Shown here piece after piece: positions 22,560 through 34,300 of a stretch of 64,000 nt of DNA. The translations under genes were made by a program, and so were the position numbers. The notes below the pieces were generated by a model. The model did not search any database, was not told where the DNA came from, and worked only from the letters and a program-made list of their open reading frames with translations. Origin of the DNA: Arctopsyche grandis (Eukaryota; Arthropoda; Insecta; Trichoptera; Hydropsychidae); NCBI RefSeq assembly GCF_051622035.1, contig NC_135364.1, positions 22,037,001 through 22,101,000 on the forward strand, in the 5' to 3' direction. The number at the start of each line of letters is the position of its first letter. Positions within the stretch are counted from its first letter, which is position 1.

Positions 22560-23535
22560 ACCCTACTGTAGATTCACATTTCATCCTGGTCTTCAGAGTC
22601 CACGTTTCACAATCCAGGTAGCAAGACTGTCCAGGCGTGGCTCTTTGCGAATCCCAAACGCGTACGAAGATTGAGATGCTTGTTTGTAAGCGCCGCCTTC
22701 ATTTTGATAAACGCTATTCTAGCCATCTCGATGCCGAATCTTAAATCTTTATCCGTGTACAGACTCCAGGGATGTTCAACTCGAGAGCACCCCCGAAGTC
22801 GGTTTTGTGAGATAGCTAGTGGTAAGCTTGGGCGGGGCTGGTTTCCTCAAGGTGCCTTCCTTCGTCGTCGGTGGTCTGGTCTCTGCTGATGTCGGCTGCT
22901 CTGCTCTGTCCCTTTCTCCCTCGTAATGTGCGTGGGATGCGTGATGTGGAAAAAGGGAGGAAATTGTATAATAATGAAAACAGGTTGTAATTCTGTTTGT
23001 ATGGTGACTTTATTTTATATATACATATATATACAGAGATCAAGCAGGGGGGTCAGGGGGGGAGGGGAGTAAACAAAGTAACCACGCGTGCCTTTTGAGG
23101 TTAGCCACGCGTAGCTCAGTTGTCTGCCTTCTGGACGAAGACAGACCAAGCTTCCTCTGGTGCACACCGGACGGATACTGGAGCTGGTCTCCAAGTATCG
23201 TCACAACCCTCACCAGCCTCTAGCTGGTGATTTCGGTGGCGAGGTGGGCCCCGTAAACACCGGGGTGTTTACGCGCCAAACCGTAGTCGAGAACTGTCAA
23301 TTTGTGTGCCAACCGCTGTCGCAGGGTGGCCAGCACAAAAATATATCGGCCAAATCGTGGGTCGTAAGGCCACGAAAGCCGATCATCAGACATAGTCTGA
23401 ACAATCCGGGTCCATCTCTTAATTTAACCAAGTACCCAGGTATTGAAACCTTTTGACTCTTTCTAACACCGCTCCATTCAACTTTAGATCACCTGTGTCT
23501 GATTGCATATTATCAACTGTCATAACTTTTTTTCC
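22560..23535 (-). pseudogene. RTE-type LINE reverse-transcriptase remnant, interrupted
   Basis: On the minus strand 23535-23400 gives LKLNGAVLERVKRFQYLGT, the RTE palm/thumb motif. 22750-22570 gives MARIAFIKMKAALTNKHLNL and then RTRLGFAKSH, the next conserved block. About 630 bp of unrelated GC-rich sequence (about 22765-23395) separates the two blocks, so the LINE was interrupted by another insertion. Stops are present and the copy is dead. Confidence 0.7.
22765..23395. mobile_element. Insertion within the RTE remnant
   Basis: This GC-rich segment separates two RT blocks that are adjacent in intact RTE elements. It contains the palindrome around cgtaaacaccggggtgttta (about 23250), a poly-G region at 23046-23070 and a ccctttctccctcg stretch. 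The termini and superfamily could not be set. Confidence 0.4.
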
Positions 23536-23954
23536 TTTATGCAATCTTATTCACACTTTTATTTATTAAATTTAGACTGGCCGCGCACTAGGCAGCCAGG
23601 CTGCGCCAGCCAGGCTGCCGCAGCCAATCTAACATACGGTGGCTCATTGGAGCCCGCGCAATAGGCAGCCAAGAATTCCTGGCTGCGGCAGCCAATAGAT
23701 CGCGTACGATTGCACGGCAGCCAGCTGGCTGCACGCAGCCAGAGCCTGCAAGGTAGAATGTATGTGGCTAGTATGTGGCTGCCTTCAGTCTCCGCGCACT
23801 TGACGTAGCAGCCAGAAGTCTTACGCCGCGGATAGCGAATAGAATCCCAGAGACTGTGTGACCTTTCAAGGATTATCTGTAACGGATATCTGTTAACGGA
23901 TTAAATCGTAAGGCAATATGGGATATGTCTTCAGAAGAATATAGTGATCGAGAT

Positions 23955-24070
23955 GTGAAAAGACGAAGATGGTAGGAAATCACAAATACAAAGTGTGAGG
24001 AAAGCTTGGTTTTATTAATCTTACATATATGTTTACCATCGATGGCACCAATGCAATTGGGAAAATTTGC
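23955..24070 (-). pseudogene. Harbinger transposase fragment
   Basis: The minus strand reads FPNCIGAIDGKHI, the highly conserved catalytic-core motif of Harbinger (DDE) transposases with the first catalytic Asp. The ORF is lost soon after. The rest of the transposase is missing or replaced by nested insertions. Confidence 0.75.
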
Positions 24071-24103
24071 ATTTTTATTGAAACTGTAGGCGGGGTAGCG
24101 ATG

Positions 24104-24760
24104 TGTTGACCGTATCCCGGCCTAACGAAACACTGTTGTGCTAGTTTTATAAAGTTTTATTGTTTGCCTATGGTTGTACAAAGGTATGGTTTTTGTGGGC
24201 AAAAGTATGTCGTTCAGCGGTCTCTGGATATGGTAGAGTGTCGCTGGCTCGGCATTCAGCTATGTTCAGAAGGTCTCTGGATGCGGCAGTGTGTTGCTGG
24301 CTCGTTGTTCGGCTATGTTCGGAAGGTCTCTGGATACGGCAGTGTGTTGCTGGCTCGTCCGGCTGGTTGATCTTCCAAGTCCGCGTAGTGTAGTGGTGGC
24401 TGGTCAGGAGCTGTATGTCGACGCTTGCTGCTGTGGGTCGACTGGCGTTGTTTGGGTTGTACCTCCTTTTATAGTGTTTCTGGAATCGCCTGACCGATGG
24501 TGGTGGTTTGTTGATGCGTAAGAAAGGAATGCACTTTTGTCGAGGCGTAGAATTTTCTGGAACGATTGATGGAAGTGGTTGTTGATGCGTAAGCGCATGT
24601 GGTTGTTGATGCGTGAACGAGGAATGCACTTTTGTCGAGGCGTAGAATTTTCTGGAATGATTGGCGCCGTTCCGCTCGATGTGGTTTAATGGTGGCGGCG
24701 TGTTTCGACCGTTTTGGTTCCACTCGACTGGTAGGGGCGTTCCGCTTGAGTTTAATATAA
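24104..24760. repeat. Nested LTR-like start plus tandem duplications inside Harbinger
   Basis: tgttgaccgtatcccggcct at 24106 matches the LTR start at 60266 (tgttgaccgtatcacggtct). After it comes a 53-bp tandem repeat (ggtctctgga ... gtgttgctggctcg; starts 24219, 24272, 24325), then a 95-bp duplication (ggaatgcacttttgtcgagg at 24526 and 24621). The open frames on both strands here arise from this GC-rich repetition and are not genes. Confidence 0.55.
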
Positions 24761-25255
24761 TGACTGCAGGTGTACGACGTCTGGTTTTCGGGAATGTAGT
24801 TTGTTGTTGCGGAATATTCTCGAATGTTTCGATGACGATGACGACGACGAGATTCCTACAAAACCATTTGCTATCTCAATCCATCTTTCTCCATTAAATT
24901 GTGGAAACGCTGTTTGTTTGAATGAATGAATCCAAAATCTTCTCTTTGTTTTGCGTTTCTTACGAAACAAGAGGTAAAGAATTATTTCTTCTACGCTTGA
25001 CGGAAAGGTGACTACTGGCCGTCGACTCTGGCTGCCGAAACTGGCTGCCTAGTGCGCGGCCAGCCTTAGAAAACTAGAACGGAAGAAACTGCAATGTGAG
25101 CAAGAATGAGTTGGCAAGCTTGATCGCCGTTTGACATAGTGGCAGCAGCACTCGCCGCTTCGATTCTGTTGCAGGATGGATTGACCGCATACTGCTTAGT
25201 TTAGCTGACGATATTGATTGAGCGATCGAGTGACGAGACGACAGATAGATAGAGA

Positions 25256-28200
25256 ATGTCGGACTCCGAGGGCTCCGTGGCGTCGGGAAGCGTGTCGGGG
25301 CGATCTCGTTCTCGTTCTCGTTCTCGTTCTCGTTCCCCGTCCCGCTCCAGGTCTCCCTCGCGCTCCCCCTCTCGCTCCCGCTCCCCCTCCCGCAGCCGCT
25401 CGCCCTCCCGCTCCCGTTCGCCCTCTCGCTCTCGCTCGCACTCTCCGTCTCGCTCTCGCTCCAGGTAACTCCTCACTCCACACACTTCAATACAACTTCT
25501 TTTATTCTAATCGCCATATGGCTTCGTGCCGATTTTGCTTTCGTCACCACTATTCAGTCTCGATTGAATCTATCTATCGATTTCTCGACGCACATAACCT
25601 CATTCTTGTCCCGTATGTTTTCAGGTCTCACTCGGCTGGTTCGGATCGAAGCGCAAATAGAGAGGACGAGGCCAAAGAAGCCTCTGGTGACGAACATGTT
25701 GAGGTATATTCAACAGTCAACATAACTGTTGACTGAGATCGTGTTTTTTTGTAATGATATTTTATGAAACTGGACATTGAATTTTACACAAAGTTCAATG
25801 CACTCAAAGTATAGAATAATGTATACTTGGCACAACGGGGAGAGATAAACGGAATACGTAGGTGAGACGTATGACAAGGGTAGTGGATATAAGGAAGAGA
25901 TTGAAATGATAATGGGTGGGTCATGTAGCTACACTCAATTCAATGAAGCGTGAGACGTGAGCTGTCACATCCGTGCAATGTGAAATGATTTCTTTATTTT
26001 TTTTAATTATTTATTATTTAACTATATATTTCAATGCGAGGTCTTTAATAATATTACTGTAAGTTTTACTGTCCATAACATGACGTTGACAATTACTTAT
26101 ACACACGGACAATGTTGTACTTCTTGATCAAAATGCTATACAAAACTGAAACTAAATGTAATTGGCTATCGCAGACCGAGTGGGGGGGGGGGGGCGAATG
26201 CGATAGCATGTACATTTAACGTAAGTCTCATGCAGGGTCGTTTCGAATATAGAAGGATAAACGAAAGGTTGGCAAAGGAAGTGCTGGAATGGTATTCGAG
26301 AGAATGTAAGAGGATGATGGAAGAGAAGTGGACGAAATTAGAAAAATGTGTGGGATGAATTGCATGAGAGTTGCACAAAATAAAGACGAATGTATGTTGA
26401 AGAAGCCTTAAACCTTTGCCCGCGGCAATAAATATAGCGAACAAGCCCTGTATGCGGCACCTTTTTCGCGAATTTGGCAATCGAGTTTTCGACCTTAAAT
26501 ACAGATTTTAATATTTACTCAAGTAACCAGTTATGTTAATTAACACTTAATGTATTATTTTAAACAATAAAATACATAATATATCTCGTAGTTTTGGATT
26601 AATTGTCAAATAATCATTCTTCATAATTGTATGAAGATGTGACGTCACATAAACGAGGTTTCAGTATGGTTCCACAAAAAACTAATTAATAACTAATTAA
26701 AAAACTAGTTAATCCGCAAACGGTTAATCCGCGGGCAAACGGTTAAGCAGTAGATGGGAATGACTGTAAATGATGATTGTATAATCTAGTAATCGATCTG
26801 TTCTCTGTAGAGAAATACTGTATGTGTAGTTTTTATTATAATTTCGTGGTAAAACGCATTCGGTTTAAAAATCAGTTTTTCTGTATGAAAGCAGACTACA
26901 GATTTTTTTATATATATATACCACTTTGTAAAGCAAAACCACATTCTACATGAAATAATTGAACGTTGATTTTTCATTTGAATCAAATACACACATTTTC
27001 AGGATGAACAAGAGCCAGAAGGGGAAGATTTAGTAGATTCAGAATATGACGAAGAAGAAGATGAAGAAGACGATCGTCCTAGAAAAAAGAAAAAAAATGA
27101 CCGATTCGGTGGATTTATTATTGACGAAGCTGAGGTATTGTATCATTTTATAAAATATGTACGTTTGCAAATTTTGTTCTTAATATTTTCGATTATGTGC
27201 AGGTGGATGATGAAGTCGACGAAGACGACGAATGGGAAGAAGGTGCCCAAGAAATGGGCATCGTCGGTAACGAGGTCGATGAACTGGGTCCGACGGCGAG
27301 AGAAATCGAAGGAAGACGTCGAGGAACTTCACTGTGGGATTCGCAGAGGGAGGAAGAAATTGAAGAATATCTACGCAACAAATATGCCGACGAGTCTGCT
27401 GCGGCGCGTCACTTTGGCGACGGTGGCGAAGAAATGTCTGATGAAATCACACAACAAACTCTTCTTCCCGGCATTAAAGATCCCAATCTGTGGATGGTGA
27501 AATGTAGAATTGGGGAGGAACGCTCCACAGTACTGCTGCTGATGAGGAAATTCATCGCTTTTCAATTCTCCGATGAGCCACTCAAGATTAAATCGGTCAT
27601 AGCGCCCGAAGGTGTTAAAGGATACGTTTATATTGAATCTTACAAACAAACCTACGTCAAAGCTGCTATTACTAACGTCGGTAATTTACGAATGGGTTTT
27701 TGGAAACAAGAAATGGTGCCCATCAAAGAAATGACAGACGTTCTCCGGGTGGTTAAAGAACAATCTGGTTTGAAATCAAAACAATGGGTTAGATTGAAAC
27801 GCGGTCTCTACCGAGACGATATAGCGCAAGTCGACTATGTAGATTTAGCTCAGAATCAAGTACATTTGAAGCTCTTACCCCGTATCGATTATACAAGACT
27901 TAGAGGAGCTCTGCGGACGGTTCAAAGCGAATCCGATGCAGCTAAACGCAAAAAGAAGAGACGACCAGTAGCCAAACCATTCGATCCCGAAGCGATTCGA
28001 TCAATCGGCGGCGAAGTCACATCTGACGGAGACTTTCTCATTTTCGAAGGAAATCGATACTCTAGAAAAGGTTTCTTATACAAAAACTTTACCATGTCTG
28101 CTATTTTATCTGAAGGTGTAAAACCTACACTTACAGAATTAGAACGTTTCGAAGAGCAACCTGAAGGAATTGATATTGAATTGGCCGCTCCGGCTAAAGA

Positions 28201-30061
28201 TGACCCATCCAGTGTACACTCGTTCTCAATGGGAGACAATGTAGAGGTGTGTTCTGGTGATCTAGCTAATTTACAAGCGAGAATTATAGCCATCGACGGT
28301 TCAATGATCACGGTGATGCCTAAGCACGATGCTCTTAAAGATCCTTTAGTATTTAAAGCTGTCGAGTTGCGGAAGTATTTCAAACAGGGTGATCACGTTA
28401 AGGTGTTGGCTGGCAGATACGAGGGAGATACCGGACTGATCGTTCGAGTGGAGCCGCATAGAGCTGTGCTCGTTTCAGATCTGACGATGCATGAATTGGA
28501 AGTACTACCGCGTGATTTGCAATTGTGTTCCGATATGGCTACGGGTGTTGACTCTTTGGGTCAGTTCCAATGGGGCGATATGGTTCAACTCGATCCGCAA
28601 ACCGTCGGTGTTATCGTTCGGTTGGAGAAGGAAAACTTTCACGTATTAGGAATGCAAGGTAAAGTCATTGAGTGCAAGCCGCAAGCTTTGCAAAAGAAAC
28701 GGGAGAATCGGTTTACGGTGTCTCTGGATTCGGAACAAAATAATATACAGAAGAAGGACATCGTCAAAGTTGTAGACGGGCCACATTCGGGACGAGACGG
28801 AGAGATAAAACATTTGTATAGGAACTTCGCCTTTTTACAATCGAGGACGTATTTGGATAACGGAGGTATATTCGTTTGTAAGACGCGACATCTTCAACTG
28901 GCTGGTGGAAATAGGTCATCGTCAACTTCAAATATGCACAGTTTAGGTTTTATGTCGCCTCGTATACAGTCGCCGATGCATCCTTCAGGTCGGGGAGATT
29001 CGGGCGGTCGGGGCCGCGGCAGGGGAGGATTCCGAGTCACGAGAGACAGAGAACTAATCGGAACGACCATCAAAATCACCAGCGGACCTTACAAAGGAAA
29101 CGTCGGAATCGTCAAAGACGCTACGGAAAGCACCGCAAGAGTTGAGTTGCACACACAATGTCAGACCATTTCCGTCAACCGAGATCACATAGTCACCGCT
29201 GGAGTACCCGCCAAGGACGGAAGCTTCTCATCGTACAACCGCACCCCAGGTCGCACTCCGGCCTTCGGATCCACGACTCCTCACTACCGAGAAGGCGGCA
29301 ACAAAACACCGATGCATGGCTCGCAAACGCCATCATACGACGTCGGATCCCGCACTCCTCACTACGGTTCGGCGACTCCATCGCACGACGGCAGCCGAAC
29401 TCCGAACCAAGGCGCTTGGGATCCGAGCATCACAAACACCCCGGCACGCGGAAACGAACACGACGCGTACAGCCTAGACGACACGTCTCACAGTCCCGGA
29501 TACAATCCGAGCACATCTGGATACCAAGCAGGCGGACCATACACGCCGCAGACTCCCGGAACTATGTACGGCTCGGACCACTCATACAGTCCATACCAGC
29601 AGAGCCCCAGTCCGTCTGGTTATCCTTCAGGTTATCTCGGCACACCTAGTCCTGCTGGGTACTCACCAGGCGGTGCTCCGAGATCTCCGTACAATCCGTC
29701 TACTCCCGGTGCCGGTTTGGATACGTTACCGTTGGGCGAGTGGCACACTACCGATATTGAAGTGCGGATTAAGGATTCGCACTCCGGTCTGGCTGGGCAT
29801 ACCGGCGTGATCAGGGGTATTTCCGGAGGAATGTGTTCGGTTTATCTGCCTAAAGAGGATAGGGTTGTTAATATTGTGTGCGACAATTTGGAGCCGATCG
29901 TTCCGCAAAGGGGTGATACTGTGAAAGTCATTATGGGCGAGGACAGGGAAGCTGTCGGCCAGTTGATATCGATAGATAATCAAGACGGTGTAGTTAAGTT
30001 GAATCAAGATGACGAAGTAACTATGATGAATCTTCGTTTTCTGTGCAAGATGAAGGATTAG
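25256..30061 (+). CDS. Spt5: Transcription elongation factor Spt5 (DSIF large subunit)
   Basis: Spt5 with Spt4 forms DSIF, which clamps RNA polymerase II and mediates pausing, processivity and capping-enzyme recruitment (family knowledge). Exons: 25256-25464, 25625-25703, 27003-27134 and 27203-30061. Phases match, giving 1092 aa (animal Spt5 about 1080). Domains in order: an RS-dipeptide N-terminus (about 15-72); an acidic, low-complexity stretch (about 95-165); the conserved GGFIIDEAE; the NGN domain from about 230 ([14 protein letters not shown]) to about 325; several KOW domains ([74 protein letters not shown]); a C-terminal repeat region about 815-975 rich in S/G-x-TP ([16 protein letters not shown]), the P-TEFb substrate; and a C-terminal KOW pair ending LRFLCKMKD. 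Everything from the second acidic stretch on is a single 2.86-kb exon. The gene is convergent with Acsl. Confidence 0.97.
25740..26420 (+). pseudogene. RTE LINE remnant in Spt5 intron 2
   Basis: Words aatgataatgggtgggtcatg, gagaagtggacgaaattaga, aaaatgtgtgggatgaa and gagttgcacaaaat parallel the remnant at 18430-18850. Frames are broken. The intermediate 25930-26220 stretch is unrelated AT-rich sequence with a poly-G run at 26180. Confidence 0.6.
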
Positions 30062-30294
30062 CTTCGAATAAGCTTCAATTTATGCCATTTGTTTTATTTA
30101 ATCCACACCCATGTTACATTTAAACAAGCCAAAAGTTTATATATTTGCTTAATATAATAATGAATACATACTATAATGAATGCAAGCTTTGTATATTGAC
30201 TTCGTATAGAAATATTACTCAGTATTTAAAAAACGATTTCAAATTCCAAATGTTTTCATATTTAGACTTCTTCAAAGTTTAATATTTATTAAAT

Positions 30295-30300
30295 AATAAA
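30295..30300 (+). terminator. Likely Spt5 polyadenylation signal
   Basis: AATAAA 234 nt after the stop, followed by a GT-rich element (cttgtgtgttttattt). A second AATAAA lies at about 30353. Confidence 0.5.
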
Positions 30301-30319
30301 TATTCTCAAACAATTTATC

Positions 30320-31396
30320 TTGTGTGTTTTATTTGCATATGTTTCAGGTGTGAATAAATAATTATAAATGCAAAAAGAATAAGTTCATACAAATTTTATT
30401 TGTAACATTCTTTCTTTTCAACACTATGAAAGTGTAAACCGGCAATAATAAACATGGAACAATCGCACTCTCATTTCAACACATTTAAAAATAGATTAAA
30501 ATCACAATAAATATAAAAAAAAAAAACCACTAATTCATATCTATTACATATTATATAATTATTATCATCGTAGAGTGCATTAAATTTACAATGTGCATAT
30601 TTGAATTAAGTTAACCTCAACCGTTTGTTAAAAATAGTTGATATTGCAGTTTATGTTAACATAGAAATACTTTTTTTTTTACATAAACATTAAATAAAGC
30701 CAAAATGTAAAATAAAAAAAATCTATATAAATCAGTCTTAAAGCTACCACAAACAAAATTTGGCTAAAAATATATATTCAAAATATATAAATATAAATAC
30801 ATAATAAAAACACTATTAAAATTGGCGAAATTTTAAAACGGCTCTCTGCGGCGATAAAACATTATTCTAAACGCCTGATAAAAACAGATGAAATGTGATG
30901 AGATTAATCATAGCACAGTAAATAATTACATTATTTTCATATTATTACATACAAAAATTCCGTGCTTATTACATATACATAAGTAGACATGGATTTACAA
31001 TAGTATGATACAGAACAGAGATCAGTTTTTACATACATTACACAATAAGAAAAAACACATGAGTAACAACCACGATCAACTAAAAAATATATAATTCAAA
31101 TTACCGAGGATTATTTTTTTCTTTTTCATATATAGCACCATATAATTTGTTGTTTTTCACACATCATTTTTAACAAAAATACAAATGCAACCATATCATT
31201 TATTAACACATCATCACACAATCAATTACTACATATAATAAATAATTGCACAAATAATTTAAAAAATAATTATACCATCACAATATGGGGGGGATTCATA
31301 TTGTTTTTATATAGTTCTTATTGATTTTTAAAATACTGTACATATTTTTTTTAATTTGCACTCATCGGGAACGAGCGACCTCTCGCCTTCCTACTT
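30320..31396. other. Convergent 3' region between Spt5 and Acsl
   Basis: AT-rich, no ORF worth reporting. It probably holds the Acsl 3'UTR on the minus strand; tttatt (AATAAA on minus) occurs several times, for example near 31199. Confidence 0.5.
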
Positions 31397-34300
31397 TCAA
31401 GAAGCATACATTCTGTTGATGTCCCCTTGGTACCTCTCCTGGATATCTTTGCGTTTCAATTTAAATGCAGCCGTAACCAGACCCATGTCCGGTGACCAGA
31501 CATCGGAGCAGAGTGTTACAGCAGTGGGTACCTCGAATTTCTCTAATTTACCTGCAAAAATTCAATTAGAAATTAAAACTTGCGCTTTCATTGATTTTAA
31601 CTAGACTTTTAACTCATTAGTGTGCAATACTTACATTTTCTAGCGTGATCTGCTAACTCTTTGACCACTGCTTTCTCCATAGCGGTACTTTCACACAATT
31701 GTTCAAATCTCATTGCAGATATTCCGATTTTGGTCGCTAATTCTTCTAATTGTTTTTGATTAGGAACTACTAAAGCTACTGTAAAATGTTTGGTAGAATC
31801 TCCATAGACACAAATATTTTCAACGATCGGACAAGTTTTTAATTCAGCTTCCACTTTTCCTAAACTAACGTATTCTCCAGCTTGTAGTTTTACAAGATCC
31901 TTCTTACGATCTAAAAAACAAATACATAAATGAATAAATTACCACAATAAAAAATAAACATTTTATAATACACAAAGATATTTAATAATAACCTATAATT
32001 TTAATACATCCATCAGGGTGTATTTCTCCGATATCTCCAGTCTTGAACCACCTCTTTCCACTGTCAGTAGTAAAATCTTCCGAGGATTTTCCAGGTAACT
32101 TGTAATATCCTTCCGATACAGAATCTCCTACAAAAACAAAAATACGTTTAGTCAAAATACACATATTATCAACGGATATATACAAATAAAATAATTCCTC
32201 ACCTCCAATGATAATTTCACCTTGTGGATAAGGCTTATTGGTAACTCTGTAATGTCCTTCTTCCCAATTTACAAGTTTAATATCGCAAGTGGTGTTTGGT
32301 GCGCCGACGCGACCGGTTGATCTATCGTAAGAATCCATAACAGTAGCCGAGGACGTGGTCTCGGTTAATCCATAACCGGAGATGACATCACAACACAGAC
32401 AGATTTTGATTTGAGTATGAGTATCGGGGGCCAATGGCGCTCCACCGGAGACCATCAGTCGAAGTTTGCCGCCCATCAGACTGGACACTTTGCTGAAAAC
32501 GATCTTGTTCAACATCGGTGTGTCATATCCGCGTTTCATCCACTTCTCTTTGTAAACGTAGGCCCAACGGAAGAACGCGTTTTGGAACTCGCCACCCTTC
32601 GAAACCTTCTCGGTAATACCTTTGCATATTCTATCCATGATAAGCTGAAATTTAAACATACATTCATTAATAAAACATCATATATAATTAACATTAAAAT
32701 ACAAACTAAAAATTTATAACTACCGGAACTGTAGTGAGACAAGTCGGTTGCAAAATAGTAGCATCGCCTTTGGTACCTCGCTTGATTTTGCTAGAACTAT
32801 CGATCATGGTGAGAGGAGTAGAATAACCAATCGGCACACCTAAAAATATATATTCAATAGAAAAAATACTCTTATATGTACGTAACATAGTAAATATAAA
32901 AAATTAAGTATTCTTTACCGGCAAGCAAGCATAAACTTTCAGCCAACAATTCAAACACGTGAGCCAGCGGTAAGAATCCCATCAAAATATCACCGGGAAT
33001 GATCGGTACAGCATCGGCGAAGGATGCCATTGTGCTGAGAAGATTCGCATGAGATAGCACGACGCCTTTAGGTACTCCAGTCGAACCAGATGTGTACATA
33101 ATGATGGCCGTATCTTTAGGACCAGGAGGCACAGATTCTAAAATAAAAAGAAAGTATTAATAATTTAAAAAAAAAAAACACATCAACGAAACAAATCCAC
33201 TGAGAATCGAAAGTTGTAAAATACTAACCGACTTGAGAACTGGAGCCGTTTTCGATAACTTGTTTGTACGAGATAATTCTGACTCCTTCTTTGAAACCTT
33301 TAGTGTCGGTGGTTTTGATCTGATCTTCCATGTATATAATCGTATGAACTTTAGGAGTCTTTGCCAAGATGTTTCTGAACTTTGGCAATAAATCGTGGGT
33401 TGTGATAACTGTTGTTACTTCGGTTTCGTTAACTCCGTGTGCGATAGCTTCGTCTCCAAGTGTTGCATAAATAGTGACGACTGAAATAAATTAAAAAAAA
33501 AAAAAGTGTTATTTTCATCCAACGTACAAAGTACAAAATAACACAAACTAAAACAAACCTGGTATGCTCTGCTTGAAGCATCCGTGAGCTGCAACCATCC
33601 ATTCCAAACGAGTTTCGGCAAAGATAACGATATTTTCCCTAGGTTTGTGACCGAGTTCCCTCAAGCCCTTTCCGAAATGTTTCGCCAAGATTTCCACTTC
33701 TGTGAAGGATTTCCATTTGTAATCTCCCATGTTGTACTGAAATTGAACAAACGTTACATTACTATACGAAACGAGACATTTCCCTCAACGTCAAATCTCA
33801 GAGTAAAACTCACCTTCTTAAAGACACGTCCGTTGGGCTGTATTTCATCTTCCTCATTGATTATTTCTCTCGTGCCCAAACAACGCTGCTGTCCGTGTAC
33901 GAATACAACGGCCCGGAGCATTTTATCCATAGTGTTGATATCCTCACGTAACAGCCACACATGATTCGGTCCAGGCTTTGCAATACTCCGAACGATGACG
34001 GATTTTTCGTCCGCCTCCACTACGCGAGCCTTTAAAACAAAACCGCAACTTAAGTACATAATATATTTAAAAGAATCGAACAAATATCCTCAACTTGTGT
34101 GAACAATGTACAAACTATTTACCAACAGGGAAAACTGAAGAAATTCATCGAACAGTAGACAATTGCATGTTATTTACCATGATAATAAATAAACACAGAA
34201 AAGCATCAATAATAGAGTTGAGAATTGCTACAAGGCCACCATATTTGTAAACATGTAATAAATTAAACATCTTACAATGGGGCAAAATTATAAATTTATT

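Larger units (their letters stand above)
23575..25065. mobile_element. PIF/Harbinger DNA transposon (degenerate), TTA target duplication
   Basis: The left end GACTGGCCGCGCACTAGGCA and the right end (inverted GGCTGGCCGCGCACTAGGCA) form TIRs flanked by TTA on both sides (23572-23574 and 25066-25068), the Harbinger signature. Subterminal gcagccag words are repeated many times in both orientations. A transposase remnant lies at 23955-24070. Its interior was later invaded by LTR-like sequence and tandem repeats (24104-24760). The right end lies 190 bp upstream of the Spt5 start codon, so it is part of, or next to, the Spt5 promoter. Confidence 0.8.

Noticed and set aside
24160-24723. Several overlapping ORFs up to 153 codons on both strands
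   Set aside because: Produced by GC-rich tandem duplications within the Harbinger element. No family resemblance and mutually overlapping.
25196-25485. Long antisense ORFs over Spt5 exon 1
   Set aside because: They are mirror frames of the RS-encoding repeat.
29158-29649. 163-codon ORF in another frame of Spt5
   Set aside because: Shadow of the C-terminal repeat region in the +1 frame.
34182-34274. Putative Acsl alternative exon MFNLLHVYKYGGL... with a hydrophobic segment
   Set aside because: It has an acceptor-like AAG and a GTAAAT donor at the right phase, but no upstream exon joins it in frame and the true anchor exon was found at 35268-35133. Probably chance.
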